Source of the DNA: Anaerolineales bacterium
GTDB lineage: Bacteria > Chloroflexota > Anaerolineae > Anaerolineales > Villigracilaceae
Assembly (NCBI GenBank): GCA_016789305.1
Contig: JAEURJ010000025.1
Location: 62,001-126,000, forward strand
Length of the DNA stretch: 64,000 nucleotides
Direction: 5' to 3'
Every line of letters begins with the position of its first letter. Position 1 is the first letter of the stretch. A model generated the notes under the pieces. It was given only the letters and a program-made list of their open reading frames with translations, made no database searches and had not been told where the DNA came from. Below, piece after piece: positions 1-13,280 of the stretch. Both the position numbers and the translations under genes were made by a program.

Positions 1-724
1 GGTGAATACAGGCTGTACCGATTTCCTTCCACAAATAGGCGATTGCATCCAGGCGAATCAATGTCGCGCCGTGCTCGATATATATGAGCAGGGTATCTAG
101 AATTTCAAGCAATACTTCCGGGTTTTGATAATTTAGATCGATCTGGTCTGCGCTGAACGTTGTCCATACTTGCTTTTCGCCGGACAAAGTTTTGAATGAA
201 GTAAGCAATGGCAACGTGCGTGGACGAACCACTCCTGAGAGATCAGGTGTGCCATCCACGACGATGAAATAATCTCGATATACTGGGTGGTCGTGCAAAA
301 ATGACTGAAACCATTCACTTTTAGACGAAATATGATTGATCACGCCATCGAGCATCAGGTGAAAATTCTTTTGAAAAGACGAAATATCGTCCCAACTCCC
401 CAGGGCAGGGTCCACTTTGCGATAATCAACCACCGAAAAGCCATCATCCGAGGTCCACGGGTAGAATGGAAGTATGTGAATTCCACTGACGGTGTTGGTC
501 AGGTATTTTTCGCAAAACGTGGATAGTGTTTTTAATGGTTTTTCGCCTGGAGCCTGGACCTGATCACCATATGTGATCAAGATTGAGTCGTGTTCGGTCA
601 ATTCGCCTTTGTTCAAATTGATTTTTGAGCGATATGGTTCCATCAAATTTTGCGCGCGTTCGTATAATTGTGGCGCTTTCTCTTCCCCGTATAGAAAGGT
701 GAGATGGTCGAGTAATGGTTTCAT
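1..724 (-). CDS. GH13 sucrose-phosphorylase-like enzyme, partial (3' end off the window)
   Basis: An open frame starts at an ATG at 722-724 and runs leftward off the window without a stop, giving about 240 residues. It begins MKPLLDHLTFLYGEE. It contains the GH13 segments LPFYPWTSDDGF, DGVINHISSKSEWFQ and IRLDAIAYLWKEIGT, the last holding the catalytic Asp region. These are typical of the GH13_18 subfamily (sucrose, glucosylglycerate and related phosphorylases), which reversibly cleave alpha-glucosides with phosphate in the cytoplasm. The substrate cannot be decided because the C-terminal specificity loops lie outside the window. No strong ribosome binding site precedes the ATG. The family call is confident; the exact substrate is not. 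Confidence 0.88.
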   Translation of the reverse strand, partial: MKPLLDHLTFLYGEEKAPQLYERAQNLMEPYRSKINLNKGELTEHDSILITYGDQVQAPGEKPLKTLSTFCEKYLTNTVSGIHILPFYPWTSDDGFSVVDYRKVDPALGSWDDISSFQKNFHLMLDGVINHISSKSEWFQSFLHDHPVYRDYFIVVDGTPDLSGVVRPRTLPLLTSFKTLSGEKQVWTTFSADQIDLNYQNPEVLLEILDTLLIYIEHGATLIRLDAIAYLWKEIGTACIH

Positions 725-988
725 TTTTTATTCTGTGGCTACTTTAAAATCAAAATCCTCGTAAAATTTTATACCATGATTTTTTGGGCTTAAGATTAAT
801 TCCCGGTGAAGCGGCCAAGCCACAATGCTGACGAGTGGGCGTTGAATCAAATGACGGACAAAACTGCCCCCTGAGAATTATCGTAGTCCAAAAATATTTA
901 TGATAGGTGGTAGAAATATAGCAGGATGTTATAAAATTGCACATGCGTATTTTAATTTGAGAGTATTATGGATTCAAGGAGGATTGTG

Positions 989-1639
989 ATGTCAGCGCAA
1001 ACAAAAATAATATCCATACTTTTGGCGGATGATCATCTGTTGGCACGGCAGGGTTGCCGCTCCATTCTTGAAAAGGTCCCTGATATGAAAATAGTGGGCG
1101 AGGCGCAAGATGGCGATGAAGTTAAACTTTTGGTTGAAAGATTAAGGCCGCAGATCCTGTTGCTGGATTTGAAAATGCCAAAGCTATCCCCAGCCGCACT
1201 TGAGGAATGGGTAAGGACAAATTATCCAGAGACTGCCACGCTAATATTAACAGGCCATGATCGTGATTTTTATCTGTCAACCATGATGGATGCAGGTGCT
1301 GCCGGCTATTTCGATAAAAAGATAAGGGCGGGACAACTTGTTTCTGCAATACGCCATGCTGCTCGCGGGGAATTTCTTTTTGATGCGGAACAGATTGAAA
1401 GGGTACGGCAATGGAGGGAGGAAACCGGGAATAAGCTGGATAGTTTGTCAAAACGAGAACGTGAAGTATTGCAAATACTGACAGAAGGCGCTGATAATTA
1501 CGCAATTGCCGCGTCCCTTGATATAGCGATCAATACTGTGGAAAAGCATTTGACAAGTATTTATAAAAAATTAGGGGTTGCCTCAAGGATGGAAGCCACC
1601 TTGTGGTGGCTGGAAAAAGGTGGGGATTTCCGTAATTGA
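989..1639 (+). CDS. NarL/FixJ-type response regulator
   Basis: This is a 216-residue two-domain regulator. The receiver domain covers residues 7-125, with the acidic pair D14/D15, the phosphoacceptor D60 in ILLLDLKMP, T88 and K110. A LuxR-type helix-turn-helix covers about residues 150-212 (LSKREREVLQIL, NTVEKHLTSIYKKLGV). It should bind DNA after phosphorylation by a partner kinase. An AGGAGG six bases before the ATG at 989 fixes that start over an in-frame ATG at 968. No kinase gene is adjacent, so it is an orphan in this window. Its target is unknown. Confidence 0.92.
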   Translation: MSAQTKIISILLADDHLLARQGCRSILEKVPDMKIVGEAQDGDEVKLLVERLRPQILLLDLKMPKLSPAALEEWVRTNYPETATLILTGHDRDFYLSTMMDAGAAGYFDKKIRAGQLVSAIRHAARGEFLFDAEQIERVRQWREETGNKLDSLSKREREVLQILTEGADNYAIAASLDIAINTVEKHLTSIYKKLGVASRMEATLWWLEKGGDFRN

Positions 1640-1744
1640 TTGAGGCGAATGGGGATGTCATAATGATCGTACAAATACGGCAGATGATTAACCGATCGAC
1701 CAGGTTAAGAATCTAAAACGATCAATTTATGGCATAGGGAAAAC

Positions 1745-1933
1745 ATGAAAAACAAGAAAACAATTCCTGTAAGAATGTATGTATTAGGCTCTGTTTTGAC
1801 GGCTTTGCTGTTGGTGATGTTGATCATGATGTATTCCTCGTCGCGTGCCCAAGGTTATACATCCATTTTGCAAATGATCCAATCCAACTTTGCTGGATTG
1901 GAGGTTTCCAGCCCGGTTGAAAGCAGCCCTTAA
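1745..1933 (+). CDS. Possible small single-pass membrane protein
   Basis: The frame encodes 62 residues: a basic N-terminus (MKNKKTIPVRMY), one hydrophobic segment at about residues 12-30 (VLGSVLTALLLVMLIMMY), then a short polar tail. It lies 105 bases after the response regulator on the same strand, behind a weak AGGGA. A 7-bp stem (CCAATCC/GGATTGG, about 1879-1901) lies inside it. That could mean part of the frame is non-coding or that the transcript ends here. No family is recognised. The membrane segment after a charged start favours a real protein, but support is modest. Confidence 0.4.
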   Translation: MKNKKTIPVRMYVLGSVLTALLLVMLIMMYSSSRAQGYTSILQMIQSNFAGLEVSSPVESSP

Positions 1934-1968
1934 TGTTGAAAGGTGTAAGTCAAATCGACGGACCGTTT

Positions 1969-4347
1969 TCACATTTCAACGATACAAGGTTCTTCTTCTT
2001 TGACCAGCACACTTTCGCCATTGATAAAGGTGATCGTCGTCTGTTCCATGCTGCGGACCACGGTGAGCCCTTTATATTTAATCGTAACAGGCCAGGGATA
2101 AAGATTTTTCCCTTCCAGCTTGACACGTGTTGAAGACAGAATATTCACACCCAACGATTGCATGAATAAACCAACGGGGGCAAGTCCCTGCACTGCGTTG
2201 CGCTCACCGATGCCCGCGCCGGTCTCCGCGTGATAACGTTGATAGAAGGAACGGTTTTGTTTCAAATTCTGAATGACCGCGTTCATCATATGCACGGTCA
2301 ACCGCGTGGCTTCTGCGCGGAATCCATGTGCCAGCAGGCCTTCGCCGATCAGTTGATTCCAAGGGAAGTGAACGCTCATCGAGACCAGGTCCGCTTCGGG
2401 GTCGGGAGACTCGGGCAGGGAGGGCAGTCCAAACGGCCGGTCGAAGCGGTCTGCTGTCATGATGTTGCGTCCGATCAAGGCGTGCGCTTTTTGTTGCTCG
2501 GGAATCTGCGCCCACATGGGCAATGCCAGCGTGATGTCTTCCCCGGTGGTGTCGATGATGCTGACGTTGATCTTGTCCTTTTCATCCAGCCCATGCACAG
2601 CAATACGCCCAATGCGGGTGTATATTTTTTGACTCGTTGCGACCAATCCACCCGTACGCCATTGGAATTGATGACCGAGAATGGTTTCAACTTCACCTTT
2701 GGATTTGGTGAAGTATTCGCTGATCTCAACCTCCGGACGCTTCGCGGCTGGATTTTTAGTCTGGATCTCGATCAACAAGCGGACCGGCGTCTCAGACTCG
2801 AACTTTGGACGCATGTTGCCATCGCCTTTTTTCCTGGCGATGATTTTTCCGGTGGACACCAGCCCCGTTTCACGATCACGATAGGAATAAAAACTTTTAT
2901 TCGCGTTCCAGCTCGCGTTGATGGATTCTCTTATCTTTTCAGCTTGTGACTGGATCAGCCCGGTTTCATCTTCCGGCTTGCCCAGCTTCTTTGCGATCTT
3001 CGCAATGGATTGTGCTTCACGGTAGAGCATGGCTTCCAAGGAGGGGCTGTGGACGAGCGAGATATCGAGTCCCTGCGACCACGGATGCCAGACATCGAAG
3101 ACCGGATTATCGTCGAAGCCGGTTTGCAGGAGATGATCCCACTCCGGGACCCCATCGCGGTTGCGATCATGCGTGGAGGAAAACCAGGACCAGAAGAATT
3201 TCGTTAATTTTGGGAAGACCTCTGAAAGAAAATCTTCATCGTGAGTGGCTTGATAATATTTCCAGGTAAGGCTGGCGAGCAGGGGGGCTGCTTGTAATCT
3301 TCCGCGTTGTGCAGCGAGACCGGGTTTGCCGTCCACTTCGCCGTCTTCATTTTGAGTGGCGAGAAAATTCAGGATCAGGTGTTTTGTGATCTGAGGTGCA
3401 CCCTGCAAAATGCTTGAAATGTAATAACTTTCAATCGGAGCCTGACCGTTCCATGAAGGTGCGTAATCGGTGCCATCCCCTTTGCGGGAAAAGCCGTTAT
3501 CGATATGGCGTGCATGGACAAATGAAGGATGGGGTAAGTGTTCGTTGCCATTAAAGAACAGTGCATGTGCCGCTTGCTGACTGAATGAAAGAGCGGCATC
3601 CCAATCGGGATCGCCGGTTTGGATTTCCAGTTCTTCTGAAGCTTGCAGCATTTCAATGCGAGTCCGTTCCGCTTCCCACGTGCGGGCAGCGGTTTTGCGG
3701 GCAAGTTCAAATGCTTCGGGGATCGTGTCGAGAGCGGCTTCAGCGAAGGCCAATGTACGTGTGGCACCGGGACCAAGCTCCAGGTCCAAAAGAAGCGATG
3801 GATAAGGTCCGGGGCCGTGTTTTGGACCGCCGGTCATAAAGATCACGGGAGCGATCCCGCTGGTTTGTCCTGCAAGAATATTGACGAGTTGTTGTTGAGT
3901 GGGGATGATGGATTGGCCGTCAAGCGGAGTCAATAATGCGCAAACTTCGAGCTTAAGCTGACGAACGGCGTTGGTTTTATTGGTCAGGATGATACGGCCT
4001 GCAATGGCATGAGATTCCGGAACCCAAAAATCTGTGCTGACTTGCAGGTTATCGAAGGGAACAAAATCGAGCGTTAGGAAGTTTGGGTGAAAGCGACGCA
4101 GCGACGGTTTGGTTACGAAGGTGTTAGGGTCTGTGATGACATTGCTGCCTTCGGTGAAACGCAAAAAGATACGCATTGACCGCGCGCGCAGGCCAAAGGT
4201 TGTGTGGAGCGAGACGGCGGTCGGATCAGACGGGCCGAGTTCCACTTCCCAGATGTGGTCGTTGACGTAGTCGGGTTTGCACAAGCGGGCGTCCGCGGCG
4301 AGAGTGAGGTGGAGCGGGTCGCCGGAAGTTAAAGACCAATCGCGCAT
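1969..4347 (-). CDS. Glycoside hydrolase with an (alpha/alpha)6-barrel-type domain (MGH1-like/debranching-type)
   Basis: This 792-residue protein has an N-terminal beta-rich region (about 1-230) and an (alpha/alpha)6-type catalytic region (about 240-740). Carbohydrate-active motifs include GDGTDYAPSWNGQAPIES, RNRDGVPEWDHLLQTG and FDVWHPWSQGLD. This organisation matches the mannosylglycerate-hydrolase-like, GH63 and debranching-type six-hairpin glycosidases. No signal peptide is visible, so it is probably cytoplasmic. It probably acts on alpha-glucosides or oligosaccharides, which would fit the phosphorylase gene at the left edge (inference). The ATG lies seven bases after a good -10 box, implying a leaderless transcript. 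The substrate is unknown. Confidence 0.75.
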   Translation of the reverse strand: MRDWSLTSGDPLHLTLAADARLCKPDYVNDHIWEVELGPSDPTAVSLHTTFGLRARSMRIFLRFTEGSNVITDPNTFVTKPSLRRFHPNFLTLDFVPFDNLQVSTDFWVPESHAIAGRIILTNKTNAVRQLKLEVCALLTPLDGQSIIPTQQQLVNILAGQTSGIAPVIFMTGGPKHGPGPYPSLLLDLELGPGATRTLAFAEAALDTIPEAFELARKTAARTWEAERTRIEMLQASEELEIQTGDPDWDAALSFSQQAAHALFFNGNEHLPHPSFVHARHIDNGFSRKGDGTDYAPSWNGQAPIESYYISSILQGAPQITKHLILNFLATQNEDGEVDGKPGLAAQRGRLQAAPLLASLTWKYYQATHDEDFLSEVFPKLTKFFWSWFSSTHDRNRDGVPEWDHLLQTGFDDNPVFDVWHPWSQGLDISLVHSPSLEAMLYREAQSIAKIAKKLGKPEDETGLIQSQAEKIRESINASWNANKSFYSYRDRETGLVSTGKIIARKKGDGNMRPKFESETPVRLLIEIQTKNPAAKRPEVEISEYFTKSKGEVETILGHQFQWRTGGLVATSQKIYTRIGRIAVHGLDEKDKINVSIIDTTGEDITLALPMWAQIPEQQKAHALIGRNIMTADRFDRPFGLPSLPESPDPEADLVSMSVHFPWNQLIGEGLLAHGFRAEATRLTVHMMNAVIQNLKQNRSFYQRYHAETGAGIGERNAVQGLAPVGLFMQSLGVNILSSTRVKLEGKNLYPWPVTIKYKGLTVVRSMEQTTITFINGESVLVKEEEPCIVEM

Positions 4348-4354
4348 GGCGCTT

Positions 4355-4383
4355 ATTGTACGGGCAGATGGGCGTCAGGTCAA
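4355..4383 (-). promoter_or_regulatory. Sigma-70-type promoter giving a probable leaderless mRNA
   Basis: On the minus strand, TTGACC (4378-4383) is followed by a 17-base spacer and TACAAT (4355-4360). The ATG of the glycosidase gene begins seven bases after the -10 box, so the expected transcription start falls on or next to the start codon. No Shine-Dalgarno sequence is present. Confidence 0.7.
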
Positions 4384-4388
4384 ACGGG

Positions 4389-4394
4389 TATAAT
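4389..4394 (+). promoter_or_regulatory. Candidate -10 box for the MaoC gene
   Basis: A perfect TATAAT lies in the divergent intergenic region, 66 bases before the MaoC start. No good -35 box is visible at normal spacing. Confidence 0.35.
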
Positions 4395-4460
4395 TTGCCG
4401 AGCAATTCATGTTTTTTATTTTGAAACCAATTTACCAAAGATGAAAACGAGGAGATTGAC

Positions 4461-4913
4461 ATGGCCGGACGTTATTTTGAAGAATTCTCAGTGGGGCAGA
4501 CCGTAAAAACCGTGGGACGCACGATCAGTGAAGATGCGATCTTTTCGTTTGCCGGCCTGACCGGCGACTACAACCAGATCCATACGGATGCGGCATTTGC
4601 CAGCAAAACCCAGTTCGGCCAGCGCATCGCTCATGGACTTTTGGGATTGTCCATCGCCACCGGCTTGATCATGCAAACCGGCCTGCTCGAAGGCACCGTG
4701 CTGGCTTTCCGCGAGATCAATGAGTGGAAATTTGTGAAGCCGTTTTTCATCGGCGATACTGCGCATGTGGTGATGACCGTCACCGAAACAAAGGCCCTGC
4801 CGCGCATTGGCGGCGGATCGTTGATCTCCTCGATCGAAGTGCTGAATCAAAACGATGAAGTGTGTCAGAAGGGTACGTTGAATCTGCTCGTGCTGAGCAA
4901 ACCGAAGGAATAA
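4461..4913 (+). CDS. MaoC-family (R)-specific enoyl-CoA hydratase
   Basis: This 150-residue single hot-dog-fold protein starts MAGRYFEEFSVGQ. It carries the MaoC hydratase signature TGDYNQIHTD, with the catalytic Asp/His pair, followed by RIAHGLLGLSIATGL. Such enzymes hydrate trans-2-enoyl-CoA to (R)-3-hydroxyacyl-CoA in fatty-acid or polyhydroxyalkanoate metabolism. The length is typical of the single-domain members (PhaJ/MaoC). A GAGGAG precedes the ATG. The exact acyl substrate cannot be read from the sequence. The gene lies 40 bases upstream of the PBP gene, possibly co-transcribed with it. Confidence 0.9.
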   Translation: MAGRYFEEFSVGQTVKTVGRTISEDAIFSFAGLTGDYNQIHTDAAFASKTQFGQRIAHGLLGLSIATGLIMQTGLLEGTVLAFREINEWKFVKPFFIGDTAHVVMTVTETKALPRIGGGSLISSIEVLNQNDEVCQKGTLNLLVLSKPKE

Positions 4914-4953
4914 CTTTTCAAAGACAATGGTTTTATTATTGAAATGAGTGAAG

Positions 4954-7900
4954 ATGCCTGCTGAAGATAACGATAGAAAACGCCGATTACTAAAATCTGA
5001 AGAAGATACGCAGGGAGTGTACAACCCCGAGCCGGTTGAGCCGCCTGCTGCAACCACTGCAAAATACTACCGCCCGCGGTTGGATGAAGACAACATGCCC
5101 CTGCCGCGCCGCGTGCAGGAAAATGATGTGGAAGGCACACGAGTGACTCGTGCTGCATATGAGCCCGTTACAAGTAATAGACCGGCTTATGTTCCGCCTC
5201 AACAGCCTTCCAAAAAGTTTAACTGGCGCAGTAACACAGGATGTCTCCTGCGTGGACTGATCTTCGCGGCATTTATGGTTCTTATTGTTGGGCTTTGTAC
5301 TGGTTCCTATTTGATGTATCAGTATTACAAGATCGCGAGTGCTCTGCCTGAGATCGGTGATCTGCGTAATCGTGCTTCACAGTTTCAAACCACCCGCATC
5401 CTCGACCGTAACGGACAGGTGCTTTACGAAATACTGGACCCGAACACCGGGCGCCGCAATTACATTCCCATCGAAAATATCTCCCCGGCTCTCATAGCAG
5501 CGACGATTGCCACCGAAGACCAGGATTTTTATAGCAACCCGGGTTTTGACCTGATTGCCATGATCCGCGCTCTTTGGGAAAACTATCGTACCGATGGACA
5601 GGGCGGGGGAGCATCCACGATCACACAGCAATTGGCACGCGCATTGCTGTTATCTCCGGAAGAACGTGTGGAGCGGACGTACACACGCAAGGCCCGCGAG
5701 ATCATCCTTGCGGCTGAAATTACACGTCGTTATACAAAAGACCAGATCATTGAGTTATATCTCAACGAAATTTATTATGGCAACCTTGCCTATGGTGTGG
5801 AAGCCGCAGCAGAGACTTATTTTGGAAAATCTGCCAAAGACCTCACGTTGGCAGAGGCCTCTTTCCTTGCCGGTTTGCCGCAGTCCCCGGCGGTCTACGA
5901 TATTTACACAAATCCGGAAACTACCTTAATTCGCCAGCAACAAGTACTGGTATTGATGTACGAAGCAAGTTCTGCACAGGGGTGTATTAAGGTCAGCAAT
6001 AGCCCGGACCCGGTTTGCGTCGATCCGCAAACTGCCACACAAGCCGCGGATGCGATGAAAGTTTATTCCTTCAAGCCGCTTTCCTTTGATTCAAAATATC
6101 CACATTGGGTGAATTTCGTCCGTGAGCAATTGGAATCGCAGTATGATGCGCAGACGATCTATCGTTCAGGCTTTGTAGTCTACACCACGCTCGACCCGAT
6201 CATGCAGGATCGGGCGCAGCAGCTCGTCAGTGATCAGGTCGCCGCCTTGGTTGACAACAATACTCACAATGGAGCGTTGGTTTCCATTCGCCCATCGACG
6301 GGGGAAATTCTTGCGATGGTCGGCTCACCGGACTTCGGCAATGATGCGATTTCCGGCCAAGTGAACATGGCCAACAGTCCCACGCGTCAGCCGGGATCTT
6401 CGATCAAACCATTTACTTATGTCGCCGCATTTGAAAAAGGCTGGACGCCATCCACGTTGATCTGGGATGTGCCCACGCAATTCCCTGACGGGGCAAATCC
6501 GCCGTACGAACCCCGCAACTATGACGGTAAATTTCACGGCGCAGTCACGGTTCGTGTTGCGCTTTCCAATTCATTCAACATCCCAGCTGTGAAGACTTTG
6601 GAATTTGTCGGAATTTATGACGATCCAAATACGCCTGAAAAGGAAGGTCTGATCAGCATGGCGCAGCGACTGGGCATCACGTCCCTCACGCGCAATGACT
6701 ATGGCCTCTCGCTCACATTGGGCGGCGGTGATGTCAGCCTGTTGGATATGACCTCCGCTTATTCCGTCTTCGCAAATGGCGGCCAGCGTATGCCGCCCGT
6801 TGCGATTCTCAAGATCACGGATTATTCCGGTAAGGTGATTTTTGAATACAAGCCGCAGGCCGGCGAACAGGTGATTCGTCCTGAACATGCCTATCTCATC
6901 TCATCCATTCTTTCCGACAACAATGCACGTTCGTTGATGTTTGGTCCCAACTCGCTACTTAATTTGTCCTTCCCTGTTGCTGCGAAAACAGGTACCACCA
7001 ACGACATCCGCGATAACTGGACCCTTGGATACACTCCCGATCTGGTTACCGGCGTATGGATCGGCAATGCAGATTACACTCCAATGGTGAACTCATCTGG
7101 CTTGACCGGCGCCGCTCCCATCTGGTCACAGTTTATGGAATTTGCAGTGCCTTACTTGACCAATGGCGCACCGACTCCGTTCAATCGTCCACCGGGAATC
7201 GTGGATAAGGTGGTTTGTAAATTATCCGGTACAGAGCCTTCCAATCAATGTGACTCGCAATATACGGATGTCTTTGCGTTCGATCAACTTCCATTGCCGC
7301 AGGGCAAGGATTTATTGCGACGAGTGAAAATCGACTTGTGGACAGGCTACGAAGCATCCGATGCGTGCAAAGGCCCAAGTGAAGAAGAAAAAGTTTTGAA
7401 TGTCACCGATAAGTGGGCGCGTGATTGGTTGGAAAGCGGCGCAGGCCGCGATTGGCTCGACAATCATGGATTGCCGCGTGAGCCGTATTACGCGCCGGAC
7501 CGCGAATGCGAGCAAGGCGATCCGCAGCCAATCATTGGATTCAACCTTGATGATGGGCAGGTTATCACTTCACCGTCGTTTGAGATCAAAGGCTCTGCCG
7601 CAGCCACTGCGGGATTCAAGAATTGGAAGTTGGAATTTGGCCAGGGCACGGACCCCGGTTCGTGGACTACGTTAAGCGAGAGCAATAACCAGGTCAAGGA
7701 TGGCACGCTCTACACTTGGAACTTGACCAATGTTCCCAATGGAATTGTGACTCTGCGACTTACTTTGTATGGCGATAAAACGGATGTGGAAAAGCGCGTC
7801 ACACTTAACCTCAGCCTGCCTCTGCCCAATACAGCGACTCCCACTCAAACATTGATCCCATCCTTTACTCCCACAGAGACACCGACTCAGGTGATCGTGC

Positions 7901-7962
7901 TTCCAAGCGATACGCCAATCCCAAGTGCCACGCCGACTGAAACGGTTACTCCCGGCCCGTAA
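4954..7962 (+). CDS. Class A penicillin-binding protein (PBP1A-type transglycosylase/transpeptidase)
   Basis: This bifunctional peptidoglycan synthase has about 1002 residues. It has a cytoplasmic N-terminus of about 95 residues and one membrane anchor (about 98-122). The GT51 glycosyltransferase region carries the catalytic Glu in ATEDQDF (E188). The transpeptidase has SxxK at S482-SIK, an SNSFN motif, and KTGTT at about 678. It ends with an Ig-like region (about 840-960) and a Thr/Pro-rich tail, an addition seen in Chloroflexota surface proteins. A GTG at 4948 is an alternative start two codons earlier. Neither start has a strong ribosome binding site. It polymerises and cross-links cell-wall glycan at the membrane. 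Confidence 0.93.
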   Translation: MPAEDNDRKRRLLKSEEDTQGVYNPEPVEPPAATTAKYYRPRLDEDNMPLPRRVQENDVEGTRVTRAAYEPVTSNRPAYVPPQQPSKKFNWRSNTGCLLRGLIFAAFMVLIVGLCTGSYLMYQYYKIASALPEIGDLRNRASQFQTTRILDRNGQVLYEILDPNTGRRNYIPIENISPALIAATIATEDQDFYSNPGFDLIAMIRALWENYRTDGQGGGASTITQQLARALLLSPEERVERTYTRKAREIILAAEITRRYTKDQIIELYLNEIYYGNLAYGVEAAAETYFGKSAKDLTLAEASFLAGLPQSPAVYDIYTNPETTLIRQQQVLVLMYEASSAQGCIKVSNSPDPVCVDPQTATQAADAMKVYSFKPLSFDSKYPHWVNFVREQLESQYDAQTIYRSGFVVYTTLDPIMQDRAQQLVSDQVAALVDNNTHNGALVSIRPSTGEILAMVGSPDFGNDAISGQVNMANSPTRQPGSSIKPFTYVAAFEKGWTPSTLIWDVPTQFPDGANPPYEPRNYDGKFHGAVTVRVALSNSFNIPAVKTLEFVGIYDDPNTPEKEGLISMAQRLGITSLTRNDYGLSLTLGGGDVSLLDMTSAYSVFANGGQRMPPVAILKITDYSGKVIFEYKPQAGEQVIRPEHAYLISSILSDNNARSLMFGPNSLLNLSFPVAAKTGTTNDIRDNWTLGYTPDLVTGVWIGNADYTPMVNSSGLTGAAPIWSQFMEFAVPYLTNGAPTPFNRPPGIVDKVVCKLSGTEPSNQCDSQYTDVFAFDQLPLPQGKDLLRRVKIDLWTGYEASDACKGPSEEEKVLNVTDKWARDWLESGAGRDWLDNHGLPREPYYAPDRECEQGDPQPIIGFNLDDGQVITSPSFEIKGSAAATAGFKNWKLEFGQGTDPGSWTTLSESNNQVKDGTLYTWNLTNVPNGIVTLRLTLYGDKTDVEKRVTLNLSLPLPNTATPTQTLIPSFTPTETPTQVIVLPSDTPIPSATPTETVTPGP

Positions 7963-7970
7963 TCTTATCC

Positions 7971-8681
7971 ATGAAACCACTTAACTGTCCCAACTGTGGT
8001 GCATCTCTTCCTGCCCATGCTTCCAAGGCAGATGTTGTCTCCTGCGAGTTTTGCGGTACAACGTTTCGCACATCAGCCACTCTTACGCCCGAACCCACCA
8101 TGGGAAATTTGCTCCTGGCTGCTGACCTTAGTAAAAAGCCCATCCCGGGATGGAGCCTTTTCAATGAGGCTGATCTAAAATTCATTCCGGGGGCAATCCC
8201 GGAATTGCAAGTAGGGTTTGGGGCCAAATCCGGTTTGTACGATGTGATTGGAAGTTCAGGCTTATTCGACGATGTGGATGTTGGTGTGACGATTAAATTC
8301 CTTGAGGGCAAGCAGGAATGGGTTTATGGTGGAATCTTTACCCGCTATGGCCCAACCGGTGGATATGCCTTTTTGATCTCGGCACAAAGTTCTTACAAAC
8401 TCGGGTATTACCATAAAGGTGCGGATGATAAGCTTGTGTGGAGCGATCTGATGCCCTGGACGTCCCATACAGCCTTGTATTCTGGATTTGAGAAGTCGAA
8501 TCGCCTGCGGGTGATCTGCAACAATGACCGCTTGAAAATGTATTTGAATGGCGTGTTGGCTACTTCCATTCGCGATACACGTTTTGAAGTTGGGAAATTG
8601 TATGTTTCCTTTTCTTCCGGTTTGGAGTCGAACATCGTTGCGAAGATATCTGATCTTCAGTTGAGAGAAGTGCCCGAGTAA
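7971..8681 (+). CDS. Zinc-ribbon protein with LamG/DUF1080-like domain
   Basis: The 236-residue protein starts with a two-Cys-pair zinc ribbon (CPNCGASL...CEFCGTTF, residues 5-30). A predicted jelly-roll region of about 190 residues follows, with motifs such as YGGIFTRYGPTGGYAFLIS and NRLRVICNNDRLKMYLNGV. The latter resembles concanavalin-like DUF1080 domains that bind glycans or serve as interaction modules. It has no signal peptide or membrane segment. It begins eight bases after the PBP stop, so the two genes are probably co-transcribed. A link to cell-wall synthesis is inferred from position only. Confidence 0.7.
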   Translation: MKPLNCPNCGASLPAHASKADVVSCEFCGTTFRTSATLTPEPTMGNLLLAADLSKKPIPGWSLFNEADLKFIPGAIPELQVGFGAKSGLYDVIGSSGLFDDVDVGVTIKFLEGKQEWVYGGIFTRYGPTGGYAFLISAQSSYKLGYYHKGADDKLVWSDLMPWTSHTALYSGFEKSNRLRVICNNDRLKMYLNGVLATSIRDTRFEVGKLYVSFSSGLESNIVAKISDLQLREVPE

Positions 8682-8755
8682 GCCATAGCAGACCCCGGCG
8701 AGGGGAGAGGCGATTTTTGACCTTAAAGTAGGCGCCTCTTCAATAGTTAACACCC

Positions 8756-8784
8756 TTGACGCACATGTCGCTCGTGCGTATAAT
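8756..8784 (+). promoter_or_regulatory. Strong sigma-70-type promoter of rpoC
   Basis: TTGACG (8756-8761), a 17-base spacer and a perfect TATAAT (8779-8784) lie 148 bases before the rpoC start. The predicted transcript has an untranslated leader of about 140 bases. This is one of the best promoter matches in the window and shows that rpoC has its own transcription start. Confidence 0.85.
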
Positions 8785-8818
8785 CCAAGAGTTGGATGTA
8801 AAAACCGAGCAAACTATA

Positions 8819-8852
8819 GCAAGCGCTTAAGGAAAACCCTTAGAGCGCTTGC
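8819..8852 (+). promoter_or_regulatory. Strong hairpin in the rpoC 5' leader
   Basis: GCAAGCGCT-TAAGG pairs with CCTTAGAGCGCTTGC around a five-base loop, giving about 14 paired bases with one bulge. A T-rich run (8853-8870) follows. The shape resembles an intrinsic terminator or attenuator placed between promoter and gene. It could control rpoC expression or stabilise the leader; its function is not known. Confidence 0.6.
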
Positions 8853-8931
8853 CTTTGTTTGTCTCTTGTGTATGCCGACTACACGCTACACAGAGAATGC
8901 TCGATGATATCTTATTATTAGGAGAGTACCC

Positions 8932-13185
<4,254 letters not shown>

Positions 13186-13200
13186 TTGAAAGTAACAATG

Positions 13201-13235
13201 ATCCGCCCCGAAAAATTTCGGGGCGGATTTGTTTT
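13201..13235 (+). terminator. Intrinsic terminator after rpoC
   Basis: A perfect 13-bp stem (ATCCGCCCCGAAA / TTTCGGGGCGGAT) with a two-base loop is followed by TTGTTTT, 15 bases after the rpoC stop. Confidence 0.92.
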
Positions 13236-13265
13236 AATTCTTTTTCTGAGTCGCAGTGAATTTAT

Positions 13266-13271
13266 TATAAT
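13266..13271 (+). promoter_or_regulatory. -10 box with a very short or absent leader
   Basis: A perfect TATAAT ends nine bases before the ATG at 13281, and no Shine-Dalgarno sequence lies between them. This suggests a leaderless or near-leaderless transcript. The -35 region (TTTCTG, 13243-13248) is weak. Confidence 0.45.
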
Positions 13272-13280
13272 GAGCAAATC

